Positions 29,577-39,128 of a stretch of DNA of 64,000 nucleotides are shown here, piece by piece. Location: NCBI RefSeq assembly GCF_049200465.1, contig NZ_CP120836.1, positions 3,348,001 through 3,412,000 on the forward strand, given 5' to 3'. The notes beneath the pieces were generated by a model. The model was given only the letters and a program-made list of their open reading frames with translations. It did no database searches and had not been told where the DNA came from. The DNA comes from Leptothermofonsia sp049200465. GTDB taxonomy: Bacteria > Cyanobacteriota > Cyanobacteriia > Leptolyngbyales > Leptolyngbyaceae. A program made the translations under genes and the position numbers. Position 1 is the stretch's first letter. Each line of letters starts with the position of its first letter.

Positions 29577-30023
29577 ATGCATATGAACCCCGAAATTAAG
29601 GAAAACGAATTCGTCGATGTCAACTCTCCAGATTTTAAAGTCGAAGCTGAGGCCCCTCTGGTTAAAGTTGATAATTCCACGCTGAGTCAATCTAAGCAGC
29701 AAATGAAACAGATTTGGGATCGTATTTACGAAGTACTATCGGGTTTGCCCGAGTATCTATCAGACTTTTTTGGAGAGTATAAGCGTCCTCTGGTGACGCT
29801 TGGGCTCATTTTTGCCTCAATTGTCTCAGTGAAATTGACGCTAGCGCTTTTAGATGCGATCAACGACATTCCCCTGCTAGCACCAACCTTTGAGCTGATT
29901 GGGATCGGCTATAGCGTCTGGTTTATCTATCGCTATCTCTGGAAGGCAAGTAGCCGTAGCGAACTGGTGAACGACTTTAATGCCCTTAAAGATGAAGTTT
30001 TGGGGAAAGGGGGTCCTCAGTAG
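29577..30023 (+). CDS. CAAD-domain thylakoid membrane protein
   Basis: The 148-aa protein has an acidic N-terminus, then an amphipathic helix and two transmembrane helices (about 78-97 and 104-122), followed by a charged C-terminus (ELVNDFNALKDEVLG). This is the CAAD fold, found appended to some cyanobacterial aminoacyl-tRNA synthetases and as the stand-alone CURT1-like proteins that bend thylakoid membranes. Here it is stand-alone. Two ATG codons (29577, 29583) are possible. Confidence 0.8.
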   Translation: MHMNPEIKENEFVDVNSPDFKVEAEAPLVKVDNSTLSQSKQQMKQIWDRIYEVLSGLPEYLSDFFGEYKRPLVTLGLIFASIVSVKLTLALLDAINDIPLLAPTFELIGIGYSVWFIYRYLWKASSRSELVNDFNALKDEVLGKGGPQ

Positions 30024-30043
30024 GGCATTGGCATAACTCAGAG

Positions 30044-30072
30044 ATAGAGATGTAGGGTTGCGTCTCTATTTT
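30044..30072 (+). terminator. probable terminator after the CAAD gene
   Basis: ATAGAGA and TCTCTAT form a short stem followed by TTTTTC, 20 bp after the stop codon. Confidence 0.6.
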
Positions 30073-30145
30073 TCGGCAATCAGTATTTCCTATCTGACAA
30101 TCAGAGACGCGCCAGATTTTCCCCCATCAGCAGTCGATCCATTTT

Positions 30146-30754
30146 CTAATGAAGTAATGAAGTGGGGTGAGTTTGCTCGGTTTGGATGGGGAAATGGCGA
30201 TCAACCAGTGTAGGAATCTCGGCAGCAGAAACCTGGCTATAGCGAGTCTTGTCTGGCATGAAAACAAGATTGGGGCCTGCTTTACAGTGCTTCATGCAGC
30301 CAGTTCCCCGGATTGTTACCTGATCGGTTAAGCCGCGATCGCTCAATGCGCTTTCCAGTGCCTTACAAACAGCTCTTCCCCCTCGTTTCATGCAGTCTGA
30401 TTTCTGGCAAACCATAATTGCTGCTTTTGCTGCCTTATGAGCTTTTTCCTGAGGAGGAGTTGGGTACGGGGCGATCGACGAAGATTGACTGGGGGTAATG
30501 ACGCTAATTCGGTAAGCTTTAAACTTAACCTCACCCTCATCTTTAGTCGTCTTTTCGCCCCAAACCTGGAGCCAGTCCCCGTGCATCAGCACTCTGCCAA
30601 CGGAGGCACGGGATTCCTTGGATAGCTTGATACAGTATTCACCTTCTACTGTTTCCAGCCGCAGGCGTTTAATCTTGTACCCATCTTCGATAATGAAACC
30701 GAGGAAACGTCCCTCCAGATTGAACAGCGATACCTGCTTGTCTTTTTTGCTCAT
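30146..30754 (-). CDS. thioredoxin-like [2Fe-2S] ferredoxin-domain protein
   Basis: The 202-aa protein has an N-terminal small beta domain (residues 5-90) and a C-terminal thioredoxin-fold ferredoxin domain with cluster cysteines in VCQKSDCMKRGG and GCMKHCKAGP. The motif spacing resembles NuoE/HoxE-type and bacterial 'shethna-like' 2Fe-2S domains. It presumably handles electrons in the cytoplasm, but the partner is unknown. It stands alone between spacers. Confidence 0.75.
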   Translation of the reverse strand: MSKKDKQVSLFNLEGRFLGFIIEDGYKIKRLRLETVEGEYCIKLSKESRASVGRVLMHGDWLQVWGEKTTKDEGEVKFKAYRISVITPSQSSSIAPYPTPPQEKAHKAAKAAIMVCQKSDCMKRGGRAVCKALESALSDRGLTDQVTIRGTGCMKHCKAGPNLVFMPDKTRYSQVSAAEIPTLVDRHFPIQTEQTHPTSLLH

Positions 30755-31200
30755 CGGTTTATCTCGTTTTTTAGGTGAGGGGAAGAATTGTGAGTTTTAA
30801 CGAAGGCTACAGGCAAAAGGGTGGATGAGTGGACAGGCGGATAAGTTTTGAGTTCCGATAAAGGCTAAAGTCAACAGGGCGTTTCTCCTGAGTTCTAGCC
30901 CCTGACACTTCACCCCTCACTCCTCACTTATTCTGGCTCCTGACTCCCAGTCCAGCCCCGATCTTCTAGCTCTTATCTTCTAGTGATTTGTCAGTTTTAA
31001 TTCAGTTTTAATTTTGTATCTCCTTGTATCTCCGGCTTGAGTAGGAGTGGTTATTTTCTGAGTTCTCAACTCAAAAATAAGTCTTGACAGACCACTAGTA
31101 ATCTGTTTGGCAGATTTTGAAGGGTTGCAAACCCTTTTCAAAACCCCGTAAATGGTTTTTCCGGGTTTAGATAACCAGGCAAAGTTCCTTTGGTAAACCA
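30755..31200. other. spacer with cyanobacterial low-complexity repeats
   Basis: No gene is supported. It holds spacer-type CCTGACACTTCACCCCTCAC sequence, and GTCTTGACAGACCACTAGT at 31080-31100, whose core also occurs near 10229 (inverted) and 56535. Confidence 0.5.
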
Positions 31201-31455
31201 CTAGTCCATTTCCCAACAATTCTCTAACCAATTTACGAGTTCCGCGCGAGAAGCGGTTAGTTGCTGAACTACACTTTTTAGCTGGATGACAGCCAGGGGG
31301 CTATTGATTTCGACAACCAGACAACCATCGGCTGTGCAATGACAGGGGATAGAGAGGGCTTGGAGGCGTTCACGGGCTTGCCAGCGATCGCAACGGGAAA
31401 CGGAAAATACCTGAACGGTCAGAGATTCAAGCTGGGAATGATTCATCGGGTTCAA
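31201..31455 (-). CDS. Asr1405/Asl0597-family small protein
   Basis: The 84-aa protein resembles a conserved cyanobacterial small-protein family with the features VSRCDRWQARERLQ, the Cys pair IPCHC, and ASRxELVxWLExCW at the C-terminus. The function is unknown. Both ATG codons at 31455 and 31446 are possible starts. Confidence 0.7.
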   Translation of the reverse strand: MNPMNHSQLESLTVQVFSVSRCDRWQARERLQALSIPCHCTADGCLVVEINSPLAVIQLKSVVQQLTASRAELVNWLENCWEMD

Positions 31456-31893
31456 TCGGGTTCAAACTAATTAAATGAGATTAATTCTTATGTGAAATGG
31501 GTAGAGGTATCAGCACAAACCCTACTTCTGCTTTGAAGCTGAGCGTTTCCATTCGTTTTGAATAGCCCTGGAAGACACATAATCCTGCCAGAAGAGAACC
31601 TGCTTAATTTCAAGTTGCCCAGAACCTCAACTGGCTAATCAAAAGCTCTTATTCACTCATACACCTTAACCAATAAAATTTCCTAATCAAACGAAGGAAG
31701 TTCTGCTTTTATTTCTGCTCTTATTGAAAAAACCAATCAATAGATATATTGATCATCCTACATCAAAAATTAACACCTGCAAATTATTCTCAATAAGCTT
31801 TTCCCGTTGAGAATGATTTGGACTTCAGGAGCTAGAATCCTTACAGCATGCTCATTATTTCTATCGAGACACGTTTTCTACTGCTCTGCCAGC

Positions 31894-31988
31894 TAAGCTA
31901 GGTAGGCATAATTAATTTGTAAAGGGGGAAGTGGGGCGCAGCCCCACTTCCCCAAAATATCCTTAATTGAATTGCGCCTGGCTACTTA
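31894..31988 (+). repeat. palindromic repeat family A, copy 2 (ends on a start codon)
   Basis: The element runs from TAAGCTAGGTAGGCATAATT through the palindrome GGGGCGCAGCCCC to ATTGCGCCTGGCTACTTA. Its terminal A is the first base of the ATG of the DUF1824 gene. Confidence 0.65.
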
Positions 31989-32404
31989 TGTCTACCCTGA
32001 ATGCCGATCACCTCACACTGGAATCTGCTCAAAAAGTACTGAGGCGTTTTATCTCCCTTGACCAGACAACAGGCGAACTTGCTCCTGATAAGGCTCTAGT
32101 GCGTCAAGCGCTTCTACTTGTCGCCAACCATTCGGACTACCAGATTTTTGGCATCTGTGCTGATAGCAGTGACCAGGCTGCTATTGCTCTCATGAATTAC
32201 CTCAAGGCCTTGGGTTATGAGCAGATGCCAGAGGTTTCCGCCCAGGAGGGGCCCGTTTACGTCAAGTTCAACCCCAAAACAGGTCGCTGCCATGCCGACA
32301 CGTATACAGGCGGTCATCGCGGTGTGCTGGTTTCATGCCAGTCTGCTTACGATGGAGATGTGAACGAGACGTTTGGACATTTGCCATTAGATTTGTGGGA
32401 CTAG
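31988..32404 (+). CDS. DUF1824 family protein
   Basis: The 138-aa protein has the features of DUF1824, a small cyanobacterial family of unknown function: DKALVRQALLLVANHSDYQIFGIC, an internal GPVYVKFNPKTGRCHAD, and a closing stretch LVSCQSAYDGDVNETFGHLPLDLW. The ATG at 31988 is the natural start. It has no ribosome-binding site because a palindromic repeat ends exactly there, so expression may be weak or leaderless. Confidence 0.75.
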   Translation: MSTLNADHLTLESAQKVLRRFISLDQTTGELAPDKALVRQALLLVANHSDYQIFGICADSSDQAAIALMNYLKALGYEQMPEVSAQEGPVYVKFNPKTGRCHADTYTGGHRGVLVSCQSAYDGDVNETFGHLPLDLWD

Positions 32405-32551
32405 TAGATCAAAACAAAAGTTTTGAAGGGGGGTTCACCCCCTCCACTCCCTACGTTGCAAAATTTAGTGTTTACAACACCAGGCTTTGAGTTTTGGATG
32501 AAGGGAATAGGGTGAAGGGGGATGAGGGAGGGAGGGTTAGTTGTTGGTTGT

Positions 32552-32680
32552 TATAGTGATAGGCCTTATGGTTAGGACGGGGTGCAGGGGTGGAACCCCT
32601 GGCTGGGGGCTTCGCCCCCACACTCTCTCTAATTCCAATGTTCTAACCCAATGTCCTAAAGCACCCGCATAAAGCTATAG
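32552..32680 (+). repeat. palindromic repeat family B, copy 2
   Basis: The element has ends TATAG...CTATAG and the core CCCCTGGCTGGGGGCTTCG, followed by CTCTCTAATTCCAATG and CCCGCATAAAGCTATAG. It is the most complete B copy in the window. Confidence 0.65.
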
Positions 32681-32788
32681 TTGTTTTTAAAGTGAGGGTA
32701 GGAGGGGGTAGATGGGTAGATGAGTGATAGGGTAATGGTTAGTTGTTAGTTGTTGGTTCAGTTGTTACTTGTTAGTCAAGTGAGAGGA

Positions 32789-32867
32789 GCATTGCTGAAT
32801 TTGGGTACGAAATGGGTGCTGTATGCTCGAAACTTCGTTTCGATTCATACTACTTTTCAGCAACGCC
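32789..32867 (-). repeat. 80-bp MITE-like element, copy 2
   Basis: The orientation is reversed relative to copy 1. The ends are GCATTGCTGAA and TTCAGCAACGCC and the internal hairpin CGAAACTTCGTTTCG is retained. It lies in the leader of the helicase gene. Confidence 0.8.
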
Positions 32868-32934
32868 AGTGAGAGGTAAAGGGTGAAGTTTGTTTACTCC
32901 CTCCTCCATTACTCCTCCACTCCTCCACTCGCCC

Positions 32935-35190
32935 ATGCTTACTCCTACTTCCCTTGAAACTCTCTCTCTTCAGCAACTCCGGGATTCGTTGCGGTTGGGG
33001 CAGCGGGAGATTGCGGACTGGCAGGGGGGGCCACTGGCAGTATCAGCGGTGCCAGGGTCGGGTAAGTCCACAGGGATGGCGGCGGCAGCGGCGATCGCCA
33101 TTGCTCGCTATCAGTTGAATATCCGGCATCAGTTGGTGGTGGTGACATTTACGCGATCGGCAGCAGCCAATATCAAAGCCAAGATCAAAGGCTACCTAAA
33201 GGATTTGGGACTACCCGCCAACGGCTTTACGGTTCAAACGCTACATGGACTGGCCTGGTCGATCGCCCGCGCCTACCCGGAACTGTCGGGGTTGAATCAG
33301 GACTGTGTGCTGGTGACGCCAAACCAGAACCATCGGTTGATTCGCACCTGTGTGGAGCAGTGGATTTCGGCCAATGCCCGTCACTATCAAACCTTAATTG
33401 AGGGACAACAGTTTGACGGGGAAGAAACTGAGCGTCTGCGGCGTCAGTCTGTGCTGCGAACGGAGGTACTTCCAGCGCTGGCATCCACTGTTATTCATGA
33501 AGCAAAGAGTTCTGGCTTGATGCCGGAAGATTTGCGTCGGCAGAGCCAGGAAGTGAATGATGAATACTCGGTACTGGCGATCGCGGCGGGATTGTACGAG
33601 TTTTACCAGATGCAGCTTCGCTTCCGGAACCTGATTGACTACGACGAAATGATCCTGGGAGCGCTACGAGTACTGGACGATCCAGTGGTGCGCGAAACCT
33701 GGCAGAGGCAGGTGTTTGCAGTATTTGAAGACGAAGCTCAAGACTCCAGTCCACTCCAGACCCGGTTGCTGGAAATTCTGGCGGCTGCACCTGCCGACCC
33801 CGAAAATCCTGACCAGGCTAACCTGGTTCGGGTCGGGGATCCCAATCAGGCAATTAACTCAACCTTTACTCCGGCTGACCCGGTCTTCTTCTGCGAATTC
33901 TGTGCAGCGTGTGAGCAAAAGGGACGACTGGCAACGATGACCCAGGCGGGTCGTAGCAATCGCCGAATTATTGACGCAGCTAATTTCGTGCTTCAGTGGG
34001 CTAATCAATCCCGGATTGCTGGCAGCGAGCAACCGTTTCGGTTTCAGCAGATTCAGCCCGTTCCACCGGACGACCCACAGCCCAATGCGAACCCGCCTGC
34101 TGAAGGGAAAGGGTTGGAGATTTACAGGCCAGAGGATGTGTATCAGACGGTTGAATGGATTGGGAAACGGGCGATCGCCCTGTTCAAAGAGAACCCCGAC
34201 AGCCGGGCCGCCGTCCTGGTGCGGACGAATGAACAGGGACGATTTGTGGTCAAGGAACTCGAGCGCTGGTATGGAGGTAAATTGCAGGTTTATGAGGTGG
34301 GGCAGCGCGATCGCCAGTCCCACGTTCCTGACGAACTTCTGACCCTGCTGCGATTTCTCGACCGTCCCCACTCTCCCGATTACTTGAAAGCCGCTCTAAC
34401 TACCCTAGTTGAACGCAAGCTAATTCCCACTCAAGACCTCAATGCCCTGGTCAGTCTGCCAGAGCAATTTCTCTATCCCGGTCCCCTCGATCCGCCTGGA
34501 ACAGAACCTGTAATTCAGGCACGGCATTTCTGCACTAACCTGCTCCATGCCCGGTTAGAACTGCCCCCTTACCAGCTCATTCCTTTCCTGGCCCTCTCCC
34601 TTAACTATGACCAGTCTGAACTGGCTACAGCGGACAAGCTGGCAGAGCGAGTCAGTCAGCAATCCGCAGGTGACAATTCCCTCGCTACGATTTTGAGGGT
34701 ACTGAGTGAGATTGTTTCTGCAGAGCAGTTTGAGCCCGTTGATGCAGAAGACCCGGAGGATCGCTACGTCCGTGCCGGACAGTTGACCGTGATTACCATG
34801 CACAAAGCAAAGGGTTTAGACTGGGACTTCGTTTTTCTTCCCTTTCTACACGAAAACACCATTCCAGGAACTCAATGGATTCCGCCCCAGTCCCAGTTTC
34901 TGGGCGAATTTACCCTAGCGGAAGTTGCCCGCGCTCAGATTCGCGCCAGTGTTCACAATCAGTTTCCTCTACCAGACACCCAAACCGCCTGGGAGCGGGC
35001 GAAGTATCTCAAAACAGCAGAAGAGTTTCGTTTGCTCTACGTTGCCATGACGCGGGCAAAACGTCTCCTGTGGATGTCAGCCGCACAAAAAGCACCCTTC
35101 ACCTGGAATAAACCCGATAATTTGGATGAACGTAAGTTCTGCCCAGTCATTCCGGCGTTAATCGAGCAATTTCCGTGGGCGAAGAGTTAG
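32935..35190 (+). CDS. UvrD/Rep-like (superfamily 1) ATP-dependent DNA helicase
   Basis: The 751-aa protein has the complete SF1A motif set: AVPGSGKST (I), FTRSAAANIKAKI (Ia), VFEDEAQDSSPLQ (II), VGDPNQAIN (III), SNRRIIDAAN (IV), VITMHKAKGLDWDFVFLP (V) and LLYVAMTRAKRLLW (VI). It belongs with 3'-5' DNA helicases used in repair and replication. It is divergent in the 2A/2B subdomains from classical UvrD. The ATG at 32935 is preferred over an upstream TTG at 32890, which would add spacer-derived residues. Confidence 0.85.
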   Translation: MLTPTSLETLSLQQLRDSLRLGQREIADWQGGPLAVSAVPGSGKSTGMAAAAAIAIARYQLNIRHQLVVVTFTRSAAANIKAKIKGYLKDLGLPANGFTVQTLHGLAWSIARAYPELSGLNQDCVLVTPNQNHRLIRTCVEQWISANARHYQTLIEGQQFDGEETERLRRQSVLRTEVLPALASTVIHEAKSSGLMPEDLRRQSQEVNDEYSVLAIAAGLYEFYQMQLRFRNLIDYDEMILGALRVLDDPVVRETWQRQVFAVFEDEAQDSSPLQTRLLEILAAAPADPENPDQANLVRVGDPNQAINSTFTPADPVFFCEFCAACEQKGRLATMTQAGRSNRRIIDAANFVLQWANQSRIAGSEQPFRFQQIQPVPPDDPQPNANPPAEGKGLEIYRPEDVYQTVEWIGKRAIALFKENPDSRAAVLVRTNEQGRFVVKELERWYGGKLQVYEVGQRDRQSHVPDELLTLLRFLDRPHSPDYLKAALTTLVERKLIPTQDLNALVSLPEQFLYPGPLDPPGTEPVIQARHFCTNLLHARLELPPYQLIPFLALSLNYDQSELATADKLAERVSQQSAGDNSLATILRVLSEIVSAEQFEPVDAEDPEDRYVRAGQLTVITMHKAKGLDWDFVFLPFLHENTIPGTQWIPPQSQFLGEFTLAEVARAQIRASVHNQFPLPDTQTAWERAKYLKTAEEFRLLYVAMTRAKRLLWMSAAQKAPFTWNKPDNLDERKFCPVIPALIEQFPWAKS

Positions 35191-35394
35191 AAAGAGAAGC
35201 CAGGGGTCGAAGGAAATAGGGGTCGAAGGAAATAAGGGATGAGGGAGAGGGAGTGATGGGTTACGTTCCGCTAACCTTCTTGCATGGTGGGGCGATCGCC
35301 TTAACGCCTTTTTCCCTGAACTGGGAGAAGCTTTACTCAAAATTGATACCCACACGGCATCTTTCAAAGAGAAACCCTTCTCAAGCTACCCGAG

Positions 35395-36160
35395 TCATTA
35401 TGGCTCGCTTGAATCAATTCTCTATACAGAAGCCAAGAAATAACGTCCGGGCACCATCAGCCAACTACGGAACGGTGGCCACCGCCTGAGTGCAAAAGCG
35501 GTGGATCTAGCAGGCAATACTCGTGCAGCATCAGATTCCCCTGACTCGGACTATCACACCCTCGTTTCAGCAGATCCTTCGGAGCTGCGATTGAGTGCCG
35601 CTACCGATAGTGGAGTGAGTAGCACGGACAATGTAATGAATGATCGCACGCCCACCGTGACTGACATGGCCGAAGCCGGAGCCACCGTGACACTATACCG
35701 AGAGCAACAACTGTTAGGAAGCGCGATCGCCGATGCTAATGGCACTGGAGTGTAGACATCTCCACCAATCTTCCAGAAGGCATTCATACCCTCGCGATCG
35801 CCGCTGATAGTGCCCAAATCATAATGATTTTTCAGTTTGAAATGATGGCGACTAACGCCGTTCATCATTACCTCTTGATGTCTACCTACCTTGCGCTTGC
35901 AACTCTTAACGGAAACCGACCAGTTAACAGAGCGATCCGTGATGTTCAAATTAGACCACACTCCCCCTGCACTGGATCTACCCACTTGATTGACGGCATT
36001 GCCGGGAAGTTAGGCACCACCTCAATGGCTTGGTGCAGGATACCTGAGCGATGTGGAGGCACCCTATCCAATCGTGCCAGACAATGGCGGTTAACCCTTA
36101 CCACTGCACACCATCACTCCAGTCACCAGTTCTGACCCAGGGATTGAGTTTGACCAGGTG
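35395..36160 (+). pseudogene. relic of an Ig-like/Bap-type repeat adhesin
   Basis: Fragments of bacterial Ig-like repeats are readable in shifting frames: KAVDLAGNTRAASD, then STDNVMNDRTPTVTDMAEAGATVTLY and LLGSAIADANGT, then after a frameshift near 35750 WSVDISTNLPEGIHTLAIAADSA, and later VMFKLDHTPPALDL with further stops. An 85-bp dispersed repeat interrupts it at about 35803-35888. These proteins are normally very large surface adhesins; only about 0.7 kb remains, so it is a remnant. Confidence 0.75.
35803..35888 (-). repeat. ~85-bp dispersed repeat, copy 2
   Basis: This is the inverted counterpart of 3262-3349. It sits inside the Ig-like relic, between AIAADSA and the next readable stretch, so it appears to have inserted there. 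Confidence 0.6.
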
Positions 36161-36161
36161 T

Positions 36162-36352
36162 TATAGCCGTAGTCATTGTGGTTAGGACGGGGTGCAGGGG
36201 TGGAACCCCTGGCTGGGGGCTTCGCCCCCACTTCTCCCCTTTACCAATTAATTATGACTACCTACTACTTATGACTACTTACTACTTATGAAATTATGAT
36301 TATCTACTTATGAATTGAAACTGTGTTCCAATTCATACTGCTGTTCAGCACC
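36162..36352 (+). repeat. composite of repeat families B and A with a MITE fragment
   Basis: The left part (36162-36230) is a half B element. It runs directly into a family A end (TAATTATGACTACCTACTACTTATGAC) with a duplicated CTACTTATGA. At 36315-36352 a degraded MITE end follows (AATTCATACTGCTGTTCAGCA). Confidence 0.5.
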
Positions 36353-36442
36353 ATCAACCACTAACAACTTCCCTCAGGAATGAGAGTTAAATAACGATGA
36401 AGTCAGTTCACTTAAGAATGCGGTGTTATTAAATCTATGATC

Positions 36443-37720
36443 CTAAGCACTGATCGTCGGCTCATATAACAAATCCCGTGCCTTCACCATTGCTGCGACA
36501 AGACTGTCCATTTCTTCCTTAGTATGGAGAGCGTTCACCGTAATGCGAATTCGAGGTTTCGCAATGAACCAAATGGGGGAAACCCAAATTCCATAGTCGA
36601 GCAGTTCTCTGGCATAGAGTTTAGGGTTAATTTCTGGTGGCAGAACAACTGGAATCACGTTGGTTTCACCGATCGCCAGGAAATCATGGGCTGCGAGGCG
36701 AGATCGCAAATATCGAGTATTCTCCTGTAAACGCTTCACCCGTTCTGGAAAACGGCGTACCAGACGAATACTTTCCAGCGCCGCAGCAGTCAGAGGAGGA
36801 GCCAGCGAAATGGTACCAATCGATGTAGGCGAGACATTAAGCAAGGGCTTCAACTCCGCCACATGGGTGCTGATTGCCGCTCCAGCCGATGCCGCAAATT
36901 TGGAAAAGGTTGTCATAATCAGCGGCACCACCCCCCGCTCGATCGCCTGCTGCGGCAGCAAGCCAAAATACTCATAGATACCGCGTCCAGTCTCCCCGAT
37001 CGCGCCACTGGCATGGGCCTCATCCATGACTAAAACACTGCCCTCATACTGGCTCATCACCTCAATCATGTCAGGCAGAGGAGCAATGTCCCCATCCATC
37101 GAAAAGACAGCATCAGAAACGACTAAGATGCGATCCTCCGGTCGGGCATGGCGCTGAAGCTTGCGGGCCAGATCTTCCACATCACAGTGACGGTACGCCC
37201 GTACCCGCACCCGTGGGCTATGACCAAACAGCTTTCCAGAGCGGGTTCCAGCATTTGCAACCGCCGAAACAATACAGCCGTGGTTCAAAACGTCGGTTAG
37301 AATCAGGGTTTCACGGGTGTTCTGGAAACCAGGAACAGGAATGGCAAGGTGACAAAACGCATCCATCAGTGCCTGCATTGCCATCCAGGCATTGATAAAA
37401 AGCTGAGTATGGGGTAAATGCTTAAATTCGGAAATTTCATCCTCAAGCTGTCGGTGCAAATCAATCCGACCACTGAGAACGGAGCAGGAACTGTTCGATG
37501 TTCCATACTGCATGATGGAATTGATAGCCGCCTGCTTCACTGACTCTTCCTGAGTCAGCCCCAACACATCGTTTGTACAGAAGGTCAGAACCACTCGGCG
37601 CTTGCCAGTCGCGGCTTCTTCAATTTCTACAATATTTTTCTGCTTGCGATGGCAGATATACTCATCTGGATCAAGCCCACTCTCGTACCAGCGCTGGACG
37701 TACTCCTTGACAACTTGCAC
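36443..37720 (-). CDS. PLP-dependent alpha-oxoamine synthase (serine palmitoyltransferase/KBL/BioF-like)
   Basis: The 425-aa enzyme belongs to the family that condenses an amino acid with an acyl thioester and releases CO2. It has SDAVFSMDGD (202-211), DEAHASG (PLP-binding Asp-233, His-236) and the Schiff-base Lys-274 in MTTFSKFAASAG. It differs from BioF and KBL around the lysine, so the acyl substrate is not predictable. It diverges from a fatty acid hydroxylase gene. That pairing could suit a sphingoid or other long-chain amino-alcohol lipid, which is inference. Confidence 0.8.
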   Translation of the reverse strand: MQVVKEYVQRWYESGLDPDEYICHRKQKNIVEIEEAATGKRRVVLTFCTNDVLGLTQEESVKQAAINSIMQYGTSNSSCSVLSGRIDLHRQLEDEISEFKHLPHTQLFINAWMAMQALMDAFCHLAIPVPGFQNTRETLILTDVLNHGCIVSAVANAGTRSGKLFGHSPRVRVRAYRHCDVEDLARKLQRHARPEDRILVVSDAVFSMDGDIAPLPDMIEVMSQYEGSVLVMDEAHASGAIGETGRGIYEYFGLLPQQAIERGVVPLIMTTFSKFAASAGAAISTHVAELKPLLNVSPTSIGTISLAPPLTAAALESIRLVRRFPERVKRLQENTRYLRSRLAAHDFLAIGETNVIPVVLPPEINPKLYARELLDYGIWVSPIWFIAKPRIRITVNALHTKEEMDSLVAAMVKARDLLYEPTISA

Positions 37721-38139
37721 AATTAACTCCTCTCACCATTATTTGCTTAGATAGCCAATCGTCTCACGCTCAACAGTATATTTGCCTATCTGGACTATTT
37801 GCTATCTAGAACGACAAAGTCTCCGAACGAAGCGCGTCATAGGAAATGTGACGGCCCGATTACTCTTTGTGCCCCAACTGCCTGGGACAGACCAGCAACT
37901 AGCATATGCCGTGTGACTCTATTAACATCAACCCATACTGAACTTGGAGTGAATCATAGCACTTAACTTTTCATTACAAAAGCCAGATAGAGGATTCGTA
38001 GCCCGTTGGATGAAGATCAAATAGTATGACTTCAACCCTCAAATCTCGAACCTCAAATTTATACCTCAAACCCTCCACAGAGATGACAAAATCCAAAAAT
38101 ATCCGTTACCCTCCTCAGTGCAAGTAGCTCTCCTGGAAG
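37721..38139. promoter_or_regulatory. divergent intergenic region between synthase and hydroxylase
   Basis: This 419-bp spacer must hold the promoters of both genes. No repeat of the A, B, C or MITE families is present. No operator could be assigned. Confidence 0.4.
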
Positions 38140-38769
38140 TTGGTGGATAATTTCCTCGACAGAGTAAAACTAATATTCCAGGGATTTGTTAAGAAGAGTC
38201 GCTCACGCTATTCTTTCATTGGTAAGCCAGGAGAACTATTCAAAAGTGTGTGTAAAGGAAGGAGAAAGTCTGTGCTGGCAAAGTTTCTGGTAGGGATGGG
38301 GTGCTTTGCGATCGCCTTCGTTCTGGCAAGTCTGGTGGAATACTGGGTACACCGCCTAATGCACGCCTCCCCCCGTTTGGGCGAACGCCACCGAGATCAC
38401 CACCGTCGCAACGAAGGGCAGGGCGTTCTCTGGGAATTTCTGGACTATGTAAAAGGCACCTTCATCATCATGGTGCCCATGTTCCTGGTCTCCCTGGAAG
38501 CAGGCATCGGTTGGACCTCAGGTGGAGTTGTTTATGCCGCTTTTTCCTCCTATGCCCACCAACTGCAACACGACAATCCTACCAGGTGTTTCTGGATGAA
38601 GATGCCCGTTCACTATGTCCACCATAAGCACAACATGTGGCACCACAATTTTGGCTTAGGAGTGGATTGGTGGGACCACATTTTCAAAACCTACAAACCT
38701 GTTGAATGGCCCACCGAAGAAGAGAAAAGACAGTCCCATCGCAACTACTGGCAACTCCGGTGGTGGTGA
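38140..38769 (+). CDS. fatty acid hydroxylase (sterol desaturase superfamily)
   Basis: The 209-aa integral membrane di-iron enzyme has the eight-histidine pattern: HRLMH, HRDHH, HYVHH and HNMWHHN. Two to four hydrophobic segments surround them. The family hydroxylates or desaturates lipids, sterols and sphingoid bases. The TTG/GTG region upstream is ambiguous; a start within MVDNFLDRVK is plausible but the core begins at about residue 50. Its substrate may be a product of the divergent synthase. Confidence 0.85.
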   Translation: MVDNFLDRVKLIFQGFVKKSRSRYSFIGKPGELFKSVCKGRRKSVLAKFLVGMGCFAIAFVLASLVEYWVHRLMHASPRLGERHRDHHRRNEGQGVLWEFLDYVKGTFIIMVPMFLVSLEAGIGWTSGGVVYAAFSSYAHQLQHDNPTRCFWMKMPVHYVHHKHNMWHHNFGLGVDWWDHIFKTYKPVEWPTEEEKRQSHRNYWQLRWW

Positions 38770-38860
38770 TGGGGTGATGGGATGGGAGGGTGAATGAGTG
38801 GATGGGTGGATGAGTAGATGAGTTTAGAGCTTTTCTCGCACCTCTCAATTGACTAACAAC

Positions 38861-38938
38861 GGCGTTGCTGAATTCGGGTATGAAATAGGTGCTGTCGCCC
38901 GAAACTTCGTTTCGATTCATATTTTTTTTCAGCAGTGT
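38861..38938 (-). repeat. 80-bp MITE-like element, copy 3
   Basis: It starts GGCGTTGCTGAA and ends in a degraded TTCAGCAGTG. It lies between the hydroxylase and the Mpo1-like gene. Confidence 0.75.
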
Positions 38939-39128
38939 CAACAACCAACAACTAACAACTGATCTTCACTTTATCACTCATCCACCCATCCACTCATTCA
39001 CCCTCCTACCCTCACTTTACAAACAACTGATCACAATTCCAAAAACATTTGATCGCTCCCCCTTCCTCCATTTCTCTCCTGTGGTATCGTTCCAGAAAAG
39101 ATTGCAGGTATTACCACAAGGAGAAGTT

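Noticed and set aside
30980..31231. 83-aa minus-strand open frame
   Set aside because: It runs through spacer repeats and has no ribosome-binding site or recognisable domain.
38889..39128. N-terminal extension of the Mpo1-like protein
   Set aside because: It would translate a MITE copy and low-complexity spacer; TTG 39129 has a proper ribosome-binding site.
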